A DNA stretch of 64,000 bases from Chromatiales bacterium (GTDB lineage Bacteria > Pseudomonadota > Gammaproteobacteria > Steroidobacterales > GCA-2729495), in contig JAEUQA010000086.1 of the NCBI GenBank assembly GCA_016789845.1, positions 1-64,000 of the forward strand. The letters run 5' to 3'. Below are positions 41,628 through 50,264 of this stretch, piece after piece; positions within the stretch are counted from its first letter, which is position 1, and the number at the start of each line of letters is the position of its first letter. The position numbers were made by a program, and so were the translations under genes. The notes under the pieces are model-generated. The model made no database searches and was not told the DNA's origin. It saw nothing but the letters and a program-made list of their open reading frames with translations.

Positions 41628-41933
41628 ATGGCCAGGACCACTCCCACCGAGAAACTGCTTCGCGACCTGAAGACGGTCGTGGACGATGCCGAGGCCCTGC
41701 TGCAGGCCACCGCGGCCCAGACGGGTGAGCGCGTCGATGGCATCCGGGAACGGGCCAAGGCGTCGCTGCAGCAGGCGAAGACCCGGCTCATGGAGGCCGA
41801 GGGCGAGGCACTGGAGCAGGTCAGGGAGGCCGCCGCCAGCGCCGACGAGTTCGTCCAGGAGAACCCGTGGCAGGCCGTGGGCGTTGCCGCCGGTGTCGGC
41901 TTGCTGCTGGGCCTGCTGATCAGCCGCCGGTGA
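41628..41933 (+). CDS. DUF883/ElaB-YqjD family membrane protein
   Basis: A 101-residue protein with a long amphipathic, Ala/Glu/Lys-rich helical region (residues 5-75), the conserved ENPWQAVGVAAGVGLLLGLL segment and a terminal RR. E. coli YqjD and ElaB have this layout; they sit in the inner membrane by a C-terminal helix and bind ribosomes in stationary phase. It begins a three-gene run with yqjE- and yqjK-like genes linked by GTGA overlaps. ATG start with AGGAGAAG upstream. Confidence 0.9.
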   Translation: MARTTPTEKLLRDLKTVVDDAEALLQATAAQTGERVDGIRERAKASLQQAKTRLMEAEGEALEQVREAAASADEFVQENPWQAVGVAAGVGLLLGLLISRR

Positions 41934-42337
41934 ACCCGGAAGACCCCGGGCGGCCGGAGGGGCCGCTGCGGCAGTTGATCGGTTCGGTCAGCGCCCTGCT
42001 GGCGACGGCCATTGGCATCGGGCGAACCCGGCTCGAGTTGCTGACGGTCGAGCTTCGCGAGGAGTTGAACCGCACCGCCGGACTGCTGGTCTGGGGCGCG
42101 GTTGCCGTGCTCGCGGCGGGTGGCGGTGTCCTGTTCGCGGGGCTCGCGATCATCTTCGCCTTCTGGGACACGCACCGTATCCTGGCTGCCGGGCTCGTCA
42201 CCCTCGGCTATTTCGTCCTCGCGGCGGTGGCCGGGCTGGTCATCCGCTCCCGGCTCCGGTCCCGGCCGCCATTTCTCCAGGCCACCCTTGGCGAACTGGC
42301 CCGGGATGAGGACGGGCTGCGGGGGCAATCCCGGTGA
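41930..42337 (+). CDS. YqjE-like (phage holin family/DUF1469) membrane protein
   Basis: A 135-residue protein with two closely spaced membrane segments (about residues 55-80 and 84-105) after an amphipathic N-terminal helix (ARTRLELLTVELREE-like, here GRTRLELLTVELREE). This matches the YqjE/DUF1469 family, listed as holin-superfamily but with no shown holin function in chromosomes. The GTG start overlaps the upstream stop (GTGA), which implies translational coupling. Confidence 0.85.
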   Translation: MNPEDPGRPEGPLRQLIGSVSALLATAIGIGRTRLELLTVELREELNRTAGLLVWGAVAVLAAGGGVLFAGLAIIFAFWDTHRILAAGLVTLGYFVLAAVAGLVIRSRLRSRPPFLQATLGELARDEDGLRGQSR

Positions 42338-42711
42338 ACAAGAGTGCCGACATGCTTCGCTGGCGCCGTGAGGCCCTGCTGCGGCGCGCGGCTAGTCAAC
42401 GCCAGGAACTCGGTGCTCACGCGGCGCTGATCGGCGCGACCGTGGACCGCGCTGACCGGGGCCTCGCGATCGTGCGCCGAGTCGCCACGCCTCCGGTGCT
42501 GGTCGCGTCGGGCATTGCCGTGACGTTCCTGCTTGGCCGGGGGCGGGCGCGCAGGTTGCTGGCTGCCGGGCTCACCGTGGCGGGCGTCTTCCTGCGGGCC
42601 CGGACCGCGGGCCAGCTGGTCGCCGGGCTTGCCGGTGGCCTGGCCGCTGGTCAGGCCGGTGGTCAGGCCCCTGGTCGCACTGGCGGTCAGCCCGTGAGCC
42701 GGTCCCGGTAG
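42334..42711 (+). CDS. YqjK-like small protein
   Basis: A 125-residue Arg/Ala-rich protein. The N-terminal third is a basic helix (WRREALLRRAASQRQ), the centre has a weak membrane segment (about 50-66), and the C-terminus carries short AGG repeats (LAGGLAAGQAGGQ). Position and N-terminal pattern fit YqjK, third gene of the yqjDEK cluster. The GTG start again overlaps the previous stop. The last 25 bases overlap the convergent MFS gene. Confidence 0.65.
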   Translation: MNKSADMLRWRREALLRRAASQRQELGAHAALIGATVDRADRGLAIVRRVATPPVLVASGIAVTFLLGRGRARRLLAAGLTVAGVFLRARTAGQLVAGLAGGLAAGQAGGQAPGRTGGQPVSRSR

Positions 42712-43901
42712 CGCAGGGCGGGAAACCAGCGCATCCAGAGGCCGCAGACGAGCAGCGTGCCGACTCCCCCCACGACGACTGCCGGCACGGTGCCGATGGC
42801 AGCCGCCACGGCGCCTGATTCGAACTCGCCCAGTTCGTTCGAGGCACCGATGAATACCGAATTCACGGCGGCGACCCGGCCCCGCATGGCATCCGGCGTG
42901 TCGAACTGCACCAGCGTGGAGCGGACGAACACGCTGATCATGTCGGCCCCCCCGAGAATGAACAGGAAGAGGCAGGAGAGCACCAGGTTGGTCGACAGGC
43001 CGAAGCCGATGGTCGCGGCGCCGAACAGGGCGACACCCTGGAACATGCGGAGGCCGCTACGGGATTGCAGCGGCCGCTGGGCAAGCCAGAGCGCGACGAG
43101 CAGGGCGCCGACGGCCGGCATGCTGCGGAGGAGCCCCAGCCCACCGGGACCCACGTTGAGGATGTCGCGGGCGTACACGGGGAGCAGGGCCGTCGCCCCG
43201 CCCAGCAGCACGGCGAACAGGTCCAGGGAGATTGCCCCGAATATGGCCGGGCGTGACCGGATGAAGCGGATGCCGGCGAGGAGCGTCTCCCACGTGACGT
43301 CGCTGGGCTTCGCCTGGGCCCGGCTCCGCATCAGGCCGAACAGGACGCAGCATGCCAGGAAACACACCGCGGCGCCGCCGAAGGCCACGCTCGCCCCCAG
43401 GTAGTACAGCAAGCCCCCGAGCGCCGGCCCCGCAATCGTCGCCGTTTGCCAGACGGTGGAGTTCCAGGCGATGGCGATGCCCAGCTGCTCCTTCGGCACC
43501 AGGTTTGGCACGAGTGCCTGGCCGGCAGGGTTCGCGAAGGCCCGGCTGACGCCGAAGATCAGTAGAAGGGCGTAGATCAGCCAGGTCTGGCCGGAGCCGG
43601 ACGTGGCGATGGCCAGGAGCCCGGTGGCCGTGGCCAGCGTCACCAGGTAGCAGGCCACGAGGATCCTGCGCCGGTCGTACCGGTCGGCGGCGTGCCCGGT
43701 GACGAGGGCCAGGGCTACCGCCGGCAGGAACGAGGCCAGGCCGACCAGCCCCAGCGCGAGCGGGTCGCGGGTGAGGTCGTAGACCAGCCACCCGACTGCC
43801 ACGTTCTGCATCTGGATGGCCAGTGCCGACAGGAACCGGGCGGTCAGGTAGAGGCTGAAGTCCCGGCTCTGGAAGACCGCCGGTGCCGGCAGGAGGCTCA
43901 C
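42687..43901 (-). CDS. MFS exporter (EntS-like)
   Basis: A 404-residue major facilitator of the EntS/DHA3 group: opening FQSRDFSLYLTARFLSALA, loop motif GHAADRYDRRRI, and the GVSRAFANPAGQALVPNLVP segment typical of enterobactin exporter-like carriers. Twelve membrane segments are predicted. Members export siderophores or drugs, but no siderophore genes are nearby. Its ATG overlaps the stop of the epimerase-like gene upstream (ATGA). The 3' end overlaps the yqjK-like gene. Confidence 0.88.
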   Translation of the reverse strand: MSLLPAPAVFQSRDFSLYLTARFLSALAIQMQNVAVGWLVYDLTRDPLALGLVGLASFLPAVALALVTGHAADRYDRRRILVACYLVTLATATGLLAIATSGSGQTWLIYALLLIFGVSRAFANPAGQALVPNLVPKEQLGIAIAWNSTVWQTATIAGPALGGLLYYLGASVAFGGAAVCFLACCVLFGLMRSRAQAKPSDVTWETLLAGIRFIRSRPAIFGAISLDLFAVLLGGATALLPVYARDILNVGPGGLGLLRSMPAVGALLVALWLAQRPLQSRSGLRMFQGVALFGAATIGFGLSTNLVLSCLFLFILGGADMISVFVRSTLVQFDTPDAMRGRVAAVNSVFIGASNELGEFESGAVAAAIGTVPAVVVGGVGTLLVCGLWMRWFPALRYRDRLTG

Positions 43902-44764
43902 CGGGCCAGCAGGTCCTCGCCCTCCCGGGCCCCGACGGGATCGGCAAAGGTGAAGCCGGCGTCCTTGATGCGGGCATTGGAGACGCCCCGTGGGCCCTTC
44001 ACGACACCGAGCCAGGTGACTGCCTCGAGGCCTTCACGCTTTGCAACCCGGGCGAAGAAGTCCTCCTTGTTCTCGGGAATGTCGTTGAACAGGTTGAAGA
44101 GCCCCGAGAGCTTCCGGTCGATGGCGAACGCGATGGCGCGAACGACGTCGTCGCGGTGAATGAGCATGGCGTCGGACTTGCCATCGAAGGGAATCTGCTT
44201 GCCCGCGATGTGCCGCAGCTCGTTGCGGTGCTCGCGGCCCGGCCCATAGATGGTCCCGGTCCTGAAGTTGCACACGCGCAGGGTGTCGGTACCGAGCGCC
44301 GCCAGCTTCTGCTCCGTCTCGATGAAGACCTGGGCGGCGGGGGAGGCGGCATTGGGCGGCGTGGCCTCGACCACGGGCGACACGCCGTGCGCATCGCCAT
44401 AGGCATTCAGCGAACTGCAGAAAACGATTTCCCTCAGGTTGGGGGCGGCAGACAGGGCGCCGATGAGGCCGTCGGCGGTGCCCACGTAGGAGTCCCGGTA
44501 GGCGACCGGATCCATGTAGGGCTTGCCATCCTTGACGCCCAGCCCGCCGGCCATGGTCAGGACGACCGCGTCCGCGCCCTCGATGAGCTTCTGCATGCCG
44601 GCGACGTCGCTGCCCCTGGTCACGACAACCTGGCTGGCGACCGGCGCCAGTTCGGCCACCCGGTCGGCGCGCGTCGTCGAGACCCGGACCTCGTGGCCCT
44701 GGCTCTGGAAATACCGTGCAGCGGCCATCCCCGTGTAGGCGGCGCCGACTATCGCGATCTTCAT
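43898..44764 (-). CDS. NAD(P)-binding epimerase/dehydratase family protein
   Basis: A 288-residue extended-SDR-like protein. The N-terminal nucleotide-binding motif is IVGAAYTGMAAA, which departs slightly from GxxGxxG. The segment IVFCSSLNAYGDA resembles the catalytic Ser/Thr strand of sugar epimerases, but the usual YxxxK is not obvious, and NFRTGTIYGPGR follows. The reaction is unknown. The start at 44764 encodes MKIAIVG. It is coupled to the downstream MFS exporter gene and lies 86 bases from the divergent riboflavin kinase-HAD gene. Confidence 0.8.
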   Translation of the reverse strand: MKIAIVGAAYTGMAAARYFQSQGHEVRVSTTRADRVAELAPVASQVVVTRGSDVAGMQKLIEGADAVVLTMAGGLGVKDGKPYMDPVAYRDSYVGTADGLIGALSAAPNLREIVFCSSLNAYGDAHGVSPVVEATPPNAASPAAQVFIETEQKLAALGTDTLRVCNFRTGTIYGPGREHRNELRHIAGKQIPFDGKSDAMLIHRDDVVRAIAFAIDRKLSGLFNLFNDIPENKEDFFARVAKREGLEAVTWLGVVKGPRGVSNARIKDAGFTFADPVGAREGEDLLAR

Positions 44765-44850
44765 GAGGTGCAGTTCCTGGTGGAGCAATCCGGCAGTTTA
44801 CCAGCAGGAGCTTGTGCGCCGGGTCTTCCCGTCGGCACAATCACCGCAGC

Positions 44851-45942
44851 ATGGACCACCGGATCCTGAGCCATTGCATCGTCGGGACCGTCCGGACCGG
44901 CCTCGGTCATGGCGCCGGGTTTACCAGCCTTCCCCGGGTGCGCCAGCAGTTCATTCAGGCGCTGGGGATCGATCCCTATCCGGGCACCCTCAATCTGGAA
45001 CTGGACCCAGGCGCGATCCCCCACTGGCGGTCGCTCACGGCCACTCCGGGCCACCGGCTGGCCCCGGAACGGGCCACTGACTGCGCGGCGCGCTGTTATC
45101 CGGTCCGGGCGTCGCGCGCCGGGGGGAGCCCGGTCACGGCCGCCATCGTGGTTCCGGAGGTACCCGGCTACGCGCCGGAGCAGGTCGAGGTGGTGGCCTC
45201 CGTGTCGCTGCGGGAGGTCCTCGGTCTCGCCGACGGGGATGTCGTCACTCTGGACACCGTCCCGGCCCGCAACCGCCGGGCAGTGCTCTTCGACGTGGAT
45301 GGAACGCTCGTCAACTCAATCGATGGCTACCGCCTCGCTGCCGAAAGGGCCGTGCAGCCCTTTGGCTGGTCCGTGTCTCCCGAGGCCGTTTCCCGGGCAA
45401 TGAATTTCGGGGACCCGTTCTGGGATCTGGTGGTTCCTCCCGAGTCGCTTGGCAACGAGGCACTGATTGCACAGCTGCGCCGGGACACCATGGCCCACTG
45501 GCCGGCCGTGCTCGATGAATGCGTGCTGGTCTATCCCGGCATCGGCGGGATCCTCAAGAGGCTGAAGTCCGAAGGCGTTCGTCTCGGCATCTGCACGGCG
45601 TCCCGGGGTGAGTCCTTCCGGCCCCTGGAGCAGGCCGGACTCCTGGAATTCTTCGAGGAAATCGTGACCGCGAGGGATGTCCTGCGACGCAAACCGGATC
45701 CCGAGGGCATCCTGCTCTGCATGGAGCGCATGGGGGTCGCGGCCTGTGAAACGATATACATCGGCGATACCGTGGCCGACATGCGGGCGAGCCATGCCGC
45801 AGGCCTGTACGCCGTCGGAGTACTCACCGGGGCTGGCACGTCGTCGTTGCTGTCGGGTGCAGGTGCCCACCGCATCCTCGCTGACCTCCAGCATCTTCCC
45901 GCCGTGCTTTTCGGCGGTGATGCCGTGGCTCCGGCGTCCTAG
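44851..45942 (+). CDS. Fusion of CTP-dependent riboflavin kinase (DUF120) and HAD phosphatase domains
   Basis: A 363-residue two-domain protein. Residues 9-135 match the archaeal RibK/DUF120 domain: GTVRTGLGHGAGFTSL, the Mg/nucleotide motif PGTLN at 44-48, and the closing VSLREVLGLADGDVV. In archaea it makes FMN from riboflavin with CTP. Residues 142-355 form a HAD hydrolase of the phosphoglucomutase/Gph type: motif I DVDGT at 148-152, motif II around CTAS (248-251), Lys281 and GDTVAD at 305-310. A kinase joined to a likely phosphatase suggests control of FMN level or a related phosphate swap. It faces a UbiD gene, an enzyme needing prenylated FMN, and overlaps it by 4 bases. Confidence 0.85.
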   Translation: MDHRILSHCIVGTVRTGLGHGAGFTSLPRVRQQFIQALGIDPYPGTLNLELDPGAIPHWRSLTATPGHRLAPERATDCAARCYPVRASRAGGSPVTAAIVVPEVPGYAPEQVEVVASVSLREVLGLADGDVVTLDTVPARNRRAVLFDVDGTLVNSIDGYRLAAERAVQPFGWSVSPEAVSRAMNFGDPFWDLVVPPESLGNEALIAQLRRDTMAHWPAVLDECVLVYPGIGGILKRLKSEGVRLGICTASRGESFRPLEQAGLLEFFEEIVTARDVLRRKPDPEGILLCMERMGVAACETIYIGDTVADMRASHAAGLYAVGVLTGAGTSSLLSGAGAHRILADLQHLPAVLFGGDAVAPAS

Positions 45943-47423
45943 GCCTGCCAGCCCTGCCAGTATTCCGTCCACCGGGCGTCCACCAGGGCGGCGGTGCCCG
46001 GGCTCTGCTCGTCCAGCAGCACCCGCGAGACGGCAGGCCACTTTTCCGGTCCGCCCTCGGCGGGTAGCTGGCGCGTGGCATCGATCACCATCTTGCTGGT
46101 CAGCCAGCGCGTGGGCGCGCTCGGGTCGAGCGGGAACCCCTTGGTGCGGGGAATCAGGAGGGACCCCGGGCTGGGCTGCCACCGTGTGCCCAGCGCATGG
46201 AAGATCTGTTCCTTGTTGTGCAGGTCGATGTCCCTGTCCACGACGATGATGCACTTGCTGAACATGTCGCCCGCCGCCAGGTGCTGGCCGGCAATCATCC
46301 CGTCGCCGGGCAGGCGCTTGTCGATGCTGACCAGCACGACGCCGTTCGTCTCGACGGGGCGGTACAGGTCCACGAGGTTCGGCATGAGCTTCCTGTAGTG
46401 GGCGAAGTTGGCGACTGCCTGGGGCATGCTCATCGTCAGTTTCGTCACCCCCGCGAAGGCGTTGACGAGCCAGGGCTTGCGCCGATGCGTAATAGCACGC
46501 ACGTTCATGACGAAGTTCCAGGGCTTCTTCAGCCCCATGTAGCCGTAGACCTCGCCGTACGGTCCTTCTTCCTCGCCGTGGTCCGTCGGGATCTCGCCCT
46601 CGATGACCAGTTCCGCGAGCGCGGGCACGCGAACGTTGCTGGTTTCACAGCGCACCAGGTCGACCGCGCGGCCGCGCAGCCCGCCCGCGATGGCAAGCTC
46701 GTCCTCGCCGAGGCCGGCGAGCTTGGACGTCCCGATGGAGAAGGTGATTGGATCGACGCCGATCACGACGGCGGCGGGCAGGGTTGCCTCCCCACGCTTC
46801 TTCGCCCGCTGGATGAAGTTCCAGCCGTGCTGGCCGATCTCGCAGTTCACGCCGATCCTGCGCGCGCCCTTGACCTGGCAGCGGTACGTGGCCACGTTCC
46901 GCCCCAGTTCGGGGTCCTCCATGAAGACCGTCCCGGCGGTGATGTAGGCGCCGGCGTCCCCGGGATTCGTCTGGAGCCAGGGGAATGTCAGCAGGTCGGC
47001 ATCGTCATCCAGTGCCACGACTTCCTTGACAGGGGCGCCCTCGCGACCGACGTCGCGGGGCGGAATGCGCGGCCAGCGGCCGTCCGCGCCCAGCTTCGCT
47101 GCGAGGTGCTCGCGCGTGGCCCGGTAGAGGTGTCGATCGCCAGCCGCGACACCCGGCACGCCGTAGGCGAGTGCCTCGGCCAGCCAGCCGGGGTAGAGAT
47201 TGCCGATGACGGGCCCGTCCAGCCAGCGGCCGCCCGTCCTCACCTTGCCGATGAGAAAGGCAGGGGCCGCGTGGTACCCCATTTCCTCGATCATCCGGTA
47301 CGCGAAGCCAGTGGCCTCGAAGCGGTCCTGGTCCATCGCGTCGATCCGCAGGAGACGCCCGTGGGCATCCAGGGCGGCGACGTACTCCCTGAGTGAATCG
47401 AACGGACCGGTTGGCGCGGGCAT
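45939..47423 (-). CDS. UbiD family decarboxylase (copy 2)
   Basis: A 494-residue UbiD-family protein with the full catalytic set: Arg181 (ATYRCQ), Glu286 and Glu291 (EGPYGE). It should need prenylated FMN and a divalent metal to (de)carboxylate an aromatic or alpha,beta-unsaturated acid. It lies 15 bases after a CoA-transferase gene, in the same direction, which suggests a catabolic pair. The stop overlaps the riboflavin kinase-HAD stop by 4 bases. No ubiX gene is visible. It is clearly different from the copy at 13264. Confidence 0.88.
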   Translation of the reverse strand: MPAPTGPFDSLREYVAALDAHGRLLRIDAMDQDRFEATGFAYRMIEEMGYHAAPAFLIGKVRTGGRWLDGPVIGNLYPGWLAEALAYGVPGVAAGDRHLYRATREHLAAKLGADGRWPRIPPRDVGREGAPVKEVVALDDDADLLTFPWLQTNPGDAGAYITAGTVFMEDPELGRNVATYRCQVKGARRIGVNCEIGQHGWNFIQRAKKRGEATLPAAVVIGVDPITFSIGTSKLAGLGEDELAIAGGLRGRAVDLVRCETSNVRVPALAELVIEGEIPTDHGEEEGPYGEVYGYMGLKKPWNFVMNVRAITHRRKPWLVNAFAGVTKLTMSMPQAVANFAHYRKLMPNLVDLYRPVETNGVVLVSIDKRLPGDGMIAGQHLAAGDMFSKCIIVVDRDIDLHNKEQIFHALGTRWQPSPGSLLIPRTKGFPLDPSAPTRWLTSKMVIDATRQLPAEGGPEKWPAVSRVLLDEQSPGTAALVDARWTEYWQGWQA

Positions 47424-47438
47424 CAGGGCTGGCCGTGC

Positions 47439-48647
47439 TCAGATCACTCCGTCCCGGGACAGGGCGGCGAGGTCGTCGGCACCATAGCCCAGGAGGCTGC
47501 CGAGCACTTCGTCGTTGTGTGCGCCGACGGTCGGGCCCGGCCAGTCCGTACGGCCCGGCGTCTCGCTGAGGAACGGCATCATTGCCGGGATCTTCAGTGG
47601 CTGGCCGTTGACCTGCACCTCCTCGAAGAGTCCCCGGGCGTTGAAGTGGGGATCTGCCAGCATGTCCACCACGCTGTAGATGGGGCCGGAGGGGACGTCG
47701 GCCTTGCCCAGCACGTCGAGCACGTCCGCGGCCGTCAGGGACCCCGTCCAGGCGCCAATGGCCTGGTCGAGTTCCTTCTCATGCACCACGCGTCCGGCGT
47801 TGTTCGCCATGCGCGGATCATCCGCCAGCTCCGGCCGGCCGATGGCCTGCATCAGGCGCTTGTAGATGGAGTCGCCGTTGCCTCCGATGATGACGAACTT
47901 GCCATCCTTGCAGCGGTAGGTGTTCGTTGGAACGATGCCGGTGAGGGTGGAGCCGGAGGGCTCGCGAACGACGCCCGCGCCGGAATACTCGGGCACGACG
48001 CCTTCCATCAGGTTGAATACCGATTCGTACAGTGCCGCGTCGATGACCTGCCCGCGCTTCTGCGGGTCCTTCGATCGCTGGATGCAGGCGAGAAGGACGC
48101 CGATCACGCAGTGAATGCCGGCGAGGGTGTCGCCGATGCTCAGGTTCGGCCGGACAGGCGCGTCGCCGGGAAAGCCGTTGACGTAGCGAAATCCACCCAC
48201 GCCTTCGCAGACCGAGGCAAAGCCGGGCTTGCCTGCGTAGGGCCCGTTCTGCCCGTAGCCCGAGATCCTGCCGTAGATCAGGCCAGGATTCTTCTGCCAC
48301 AGGTCGGTCGGCCCGAGCCCCCACTTTTCCAGGGTGCCCGGCCGGAAGTTCTCCACGAGGATGTCGGACTTCAGGGCCAGTTCGCGGGCCAGGGCCCGCC
48401 CCCTGGGATTGCGCAGGTCGAGGGTCACCGACTTCTTGTTGCGGCCGAGGCTGTGCCACCAGAGGGACACGCCGTCCTTCATCACCCGCCAGGTACGGAT
48501 CGGATCACCGGTGCCCGGCGGCTCGATCTTGATCACCTCCGCGCCAAAGTAGGCGAGCATGCTCGCGGCGAAGGGCCCCGCCAGGAGCTGGCCCATTTCG
48601 AGCACCCGGTAGCCGTCGAGGGGGCGCTGCCCCTGTTTTGTGTTCAT
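47439..48647 (-). CDS. CaiB/BaiF class III CoA-transferase
   Basis: A 402-residue family III CoA-transferase, with the opening LDGYRVLEMGQLLAGPFAAS, the segment LGRNKKSVTLDLRNP, and the catalytic Asp in NLSIGDTLAG. These enzymes move CoA between acids through an aspartyl-CoA intermediate. Placed just upstream of a UbiD gene, it may activate or deactivate the acid that UbiD makes or consumes; that is inference. A 133-base gap upstream, before the methyltransferase end, has no recognised site. Confidence 0.92.
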   Translation of the reverse strand: MNTKQGQRPLDGYRVLEMGQLLAGPFAASMLAYFGAEVIKIEPPGTGDPIRTWRVMKDGVSLWWHSLGRNKKSVTLDLRNPRGRALARELALKSDILVENFRPGTLEKWGLGPTDLWQKNPGLIYGRISGYGQNGPYAGKPGFASVCEGVGGFRYVNGFPGDAPVRPNLSIGDTLAGIHCVIGVLLACIQRSKDPQKRGQVIDAALYESVFNLMEGVVPEYSGAGVVREPSGSTLTGIVPTNTYRCKDGKFVIIGGNGDSIYKRLMQAIGRPELADDPRMANNAGRVVHEKELDQAIGAWTGSLTAADVLDVLGKADVPSGPIYSVVDMLADPHFNARGLFEEVQVNGQPLKIPAMMPFLSETPGRTDWPGPTVGAHNDEVLGSLLGYGADDLAALSRDGVI

Positions 48648-48780
48648 CGGGTCGTCTTCATGAGGAATGCGTGAGTTGGCGGCCGGGCCTGATTATGTTC
48701 GCTGTCCGGCGGTCTGGCCGCACGAGCAAGCATTCTGCCAGTTTGCCGGCTCAGGTGTCATGGCTGGTGGCTTCGACCCG

Positions 48781-49392
48781 TCAGTTGGGCACCGCCTGGC
48801 CGACAAAATGCCACGAGATGAAGCGGGGCCCGTCCAGATAGGCACGCTCAATATCCAGCATGCGGAAGCCTGCGCCCTCGATGCTCGCGTCAATCTGCCG
48901 GTTCGGATTGCAGCCGGCGAGCCCGCGGAACAGGGGCGCGAGCCTGTCCTGCCAGCGGCTTACGGCGAGGTCAGGGGCCCGTCCGTGCTCGAAGAACAGC
49001 AGCCGTCCGCCGGGGCGGAGCACACGGCGGATTTCACCAAGCGCGGTGTCGAGGTCCGGAATTGAGCACAGTGTCCATGTGCTGACGACGGTATCCACAC
49101 TGCCGGTGGCGAGGGGAATGCTCTCCGCACCGGCAGCGAGAAGGTCGACGGGGAATGGTGCCTGACGCGCGGCCTCGGCAGCCTCGTCCCGGAGCAGTCC
49201 GGAGGGCTCGAGGCCGACGACACAGGTTACCTCGCGACCGTAGTAGGGCAGGTTCAGGCCGGAACCGATGCCGACTTCGAGCACGCGCCCCGTCGCCAGC
49301 GAGGGAATTCGGGGCCGATAGCGCCTCATTGCCTTGTTCTGCATGCCCGCCGAGATCAGGCGGGGCATGATCCGGTCGGCGTAGAAGCTCAT
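48781..49392 (-). CDS. Class I SAM-dependent methyltransferase
   Basis: A 203-residue Rossmann methyltransferase of the UbiE/Methyltransf_11 type. Motif I is VLEVGIGSGLN, the acidic residue after strand two lies in VGLEPS, and LRPGGRLLFFEHG forms the post-motif strand. The C-terminus (WHFVGQAVPN) fits a small group of phospholipid- or quinone-like methyltransferases, but the substrate is unknown. The start ATG overlaps the P-loop gene stop (ATGA), so the two are coupled. Confidence 0.88.
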   Translation of the reverse strand: MSFYADRIMPRLISAGMQNKAMRRYRPRIPSLATGRVLEVGIGSGLNLPYYGREVTCVVGLEPSGLLRDEAAEAARQAPFPVDLLAAGAESIPLATGSVDTVVSTWTLCSIPDLDTALGEIRRVLRPGGRLLFFEHGRAPDLAVSRWQDRLAPLFRGLAGCNPNRQIDASIEGAGFRMLDIERAYLDGPRFISWHFVGQAVPN

Positions 49393-50240
49393 TTCTCGTT
49401 CCGTTGCCGGATCGCACCGACCACCAGCTGCAGGAAGTCCTGCTCGTCGCGCAGGTCCTCGATGGTCCTCGCGTCCACGGTATAGCCCAGCTTGCTGGCC
49501 AGTGCCTCATAGCGCGGGCGGCGGTGTTGCACCAGCCTGGGGAAGATCCAGCGGACGAACCCGTCCGGATCGATGTCGTCCGCGGCTGGTTCGCCGGTTT
49601 CCTTAAGGTAGACCTTCAGGTTCCGGTCCAGGAAATCCTCCCGGTAATACAGCGGCTTTGGCTTCTCCGCCGCCCGGCGAATCAGTTCCTGCTCCATGTC
49701 GTCGCCGGCCCGCAGGTACAGGATGAGGGTGTGATCCGCGAGCACTTTCAGCATGTCCGGATCGTCGAGTTCGCACAGGCTGCCGCCTGCATCGTTCAGG
49801 AAGTGATCGTAGCCATAGATTTCCCTGGCCTTGACGATGAAGTCCGCCACGTCCTTCATTGCGGCGATCTCGGCCTGCCCGTGCAGGCGCTGCCGGCGCT
49901 TGAATTCATCGAGAGCGAGGCCGCCCCTTTCCCTGGCGCCAACCTTCCCCAGGAACGTGGATATCGGGGCGAGATTGCCTACGGTGATGTTGCTGGCGAT
50001 GTAGATCGAATCGCTGCGCAGCAGGTCGCGCAGGAAGTCGACCTGCATGGCCTGGCGCTTGATGTTGTCGAGTATTGGCTCCTCCAGGTACTTGGTGCCG
50101 ATCCGGTAGTCCCCGGAGTAGTGAAACCAGGTTGACTGGGGCAGCTTGGACGACAGCGTGGTCTTGCCAACGCCGGACATGCCGAGGAGGGTGATTGCCC
50201 GGCGCGGCCAGGCCATGAACTGCTCGGGGGTAAGGAACAT
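49389..50240 (-). CDS. P-loop NTPase/kinase-like protein of unknown function
   Basis: A 283-residue protein with Walker A GMSGVGKTT at about residues 19-27 and the following segment STWFHYSGDYRIGTKYL. Further conserved-looking blocks are FLNDAGGSLCELDD and PLYYREDFLDRNL. The overall pattern suggests a small-molecule kinase or a nucleotide-binding regulator rather than a motor. I recall similar unnamed ATPases in Proteobacteria but no function. It lies between an HNH-domain gene and a methyltransferase gene. An in-frame ATG eight codons later is an alternative start. Confidence 0.7.
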   Translation of the reverse strand: MFLTPEQFMAWPRRAITLLGMSGVGKTTLSSKLPQSTWFHYSGDYRIGTKYLEEPILDNIKRQAMQVDFLRDLLRSDSIYIASNITVGNLAPISTFLGKVGARERGGLALDEFKRRQRLHGQAEIAAMKDVADFIVKAREIYGYDHFLNDAGGSLCELDDPDMLKVLADHTLILYLRAGDDMEQELIRRAAEKPKPLYYREDFLDRNLKVYLKETGEPAADDIDPDGFVRWIFPRLVQHRRPRYEALASKLGYTVDARTIEDLRDEQDFLQLVVGAIRQRNEK

Positions 50241-50264
50241 GGCTGGCAGTATACCGGGCTGCGC

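Noticed and set aside
49389..50240. P-loop protein as a phage-defence ATPase
   Set aside because: No defence-specific domain (STAND, SMC, AAA with sensor motifs) is visible; Walker A alone is not enough to support it.
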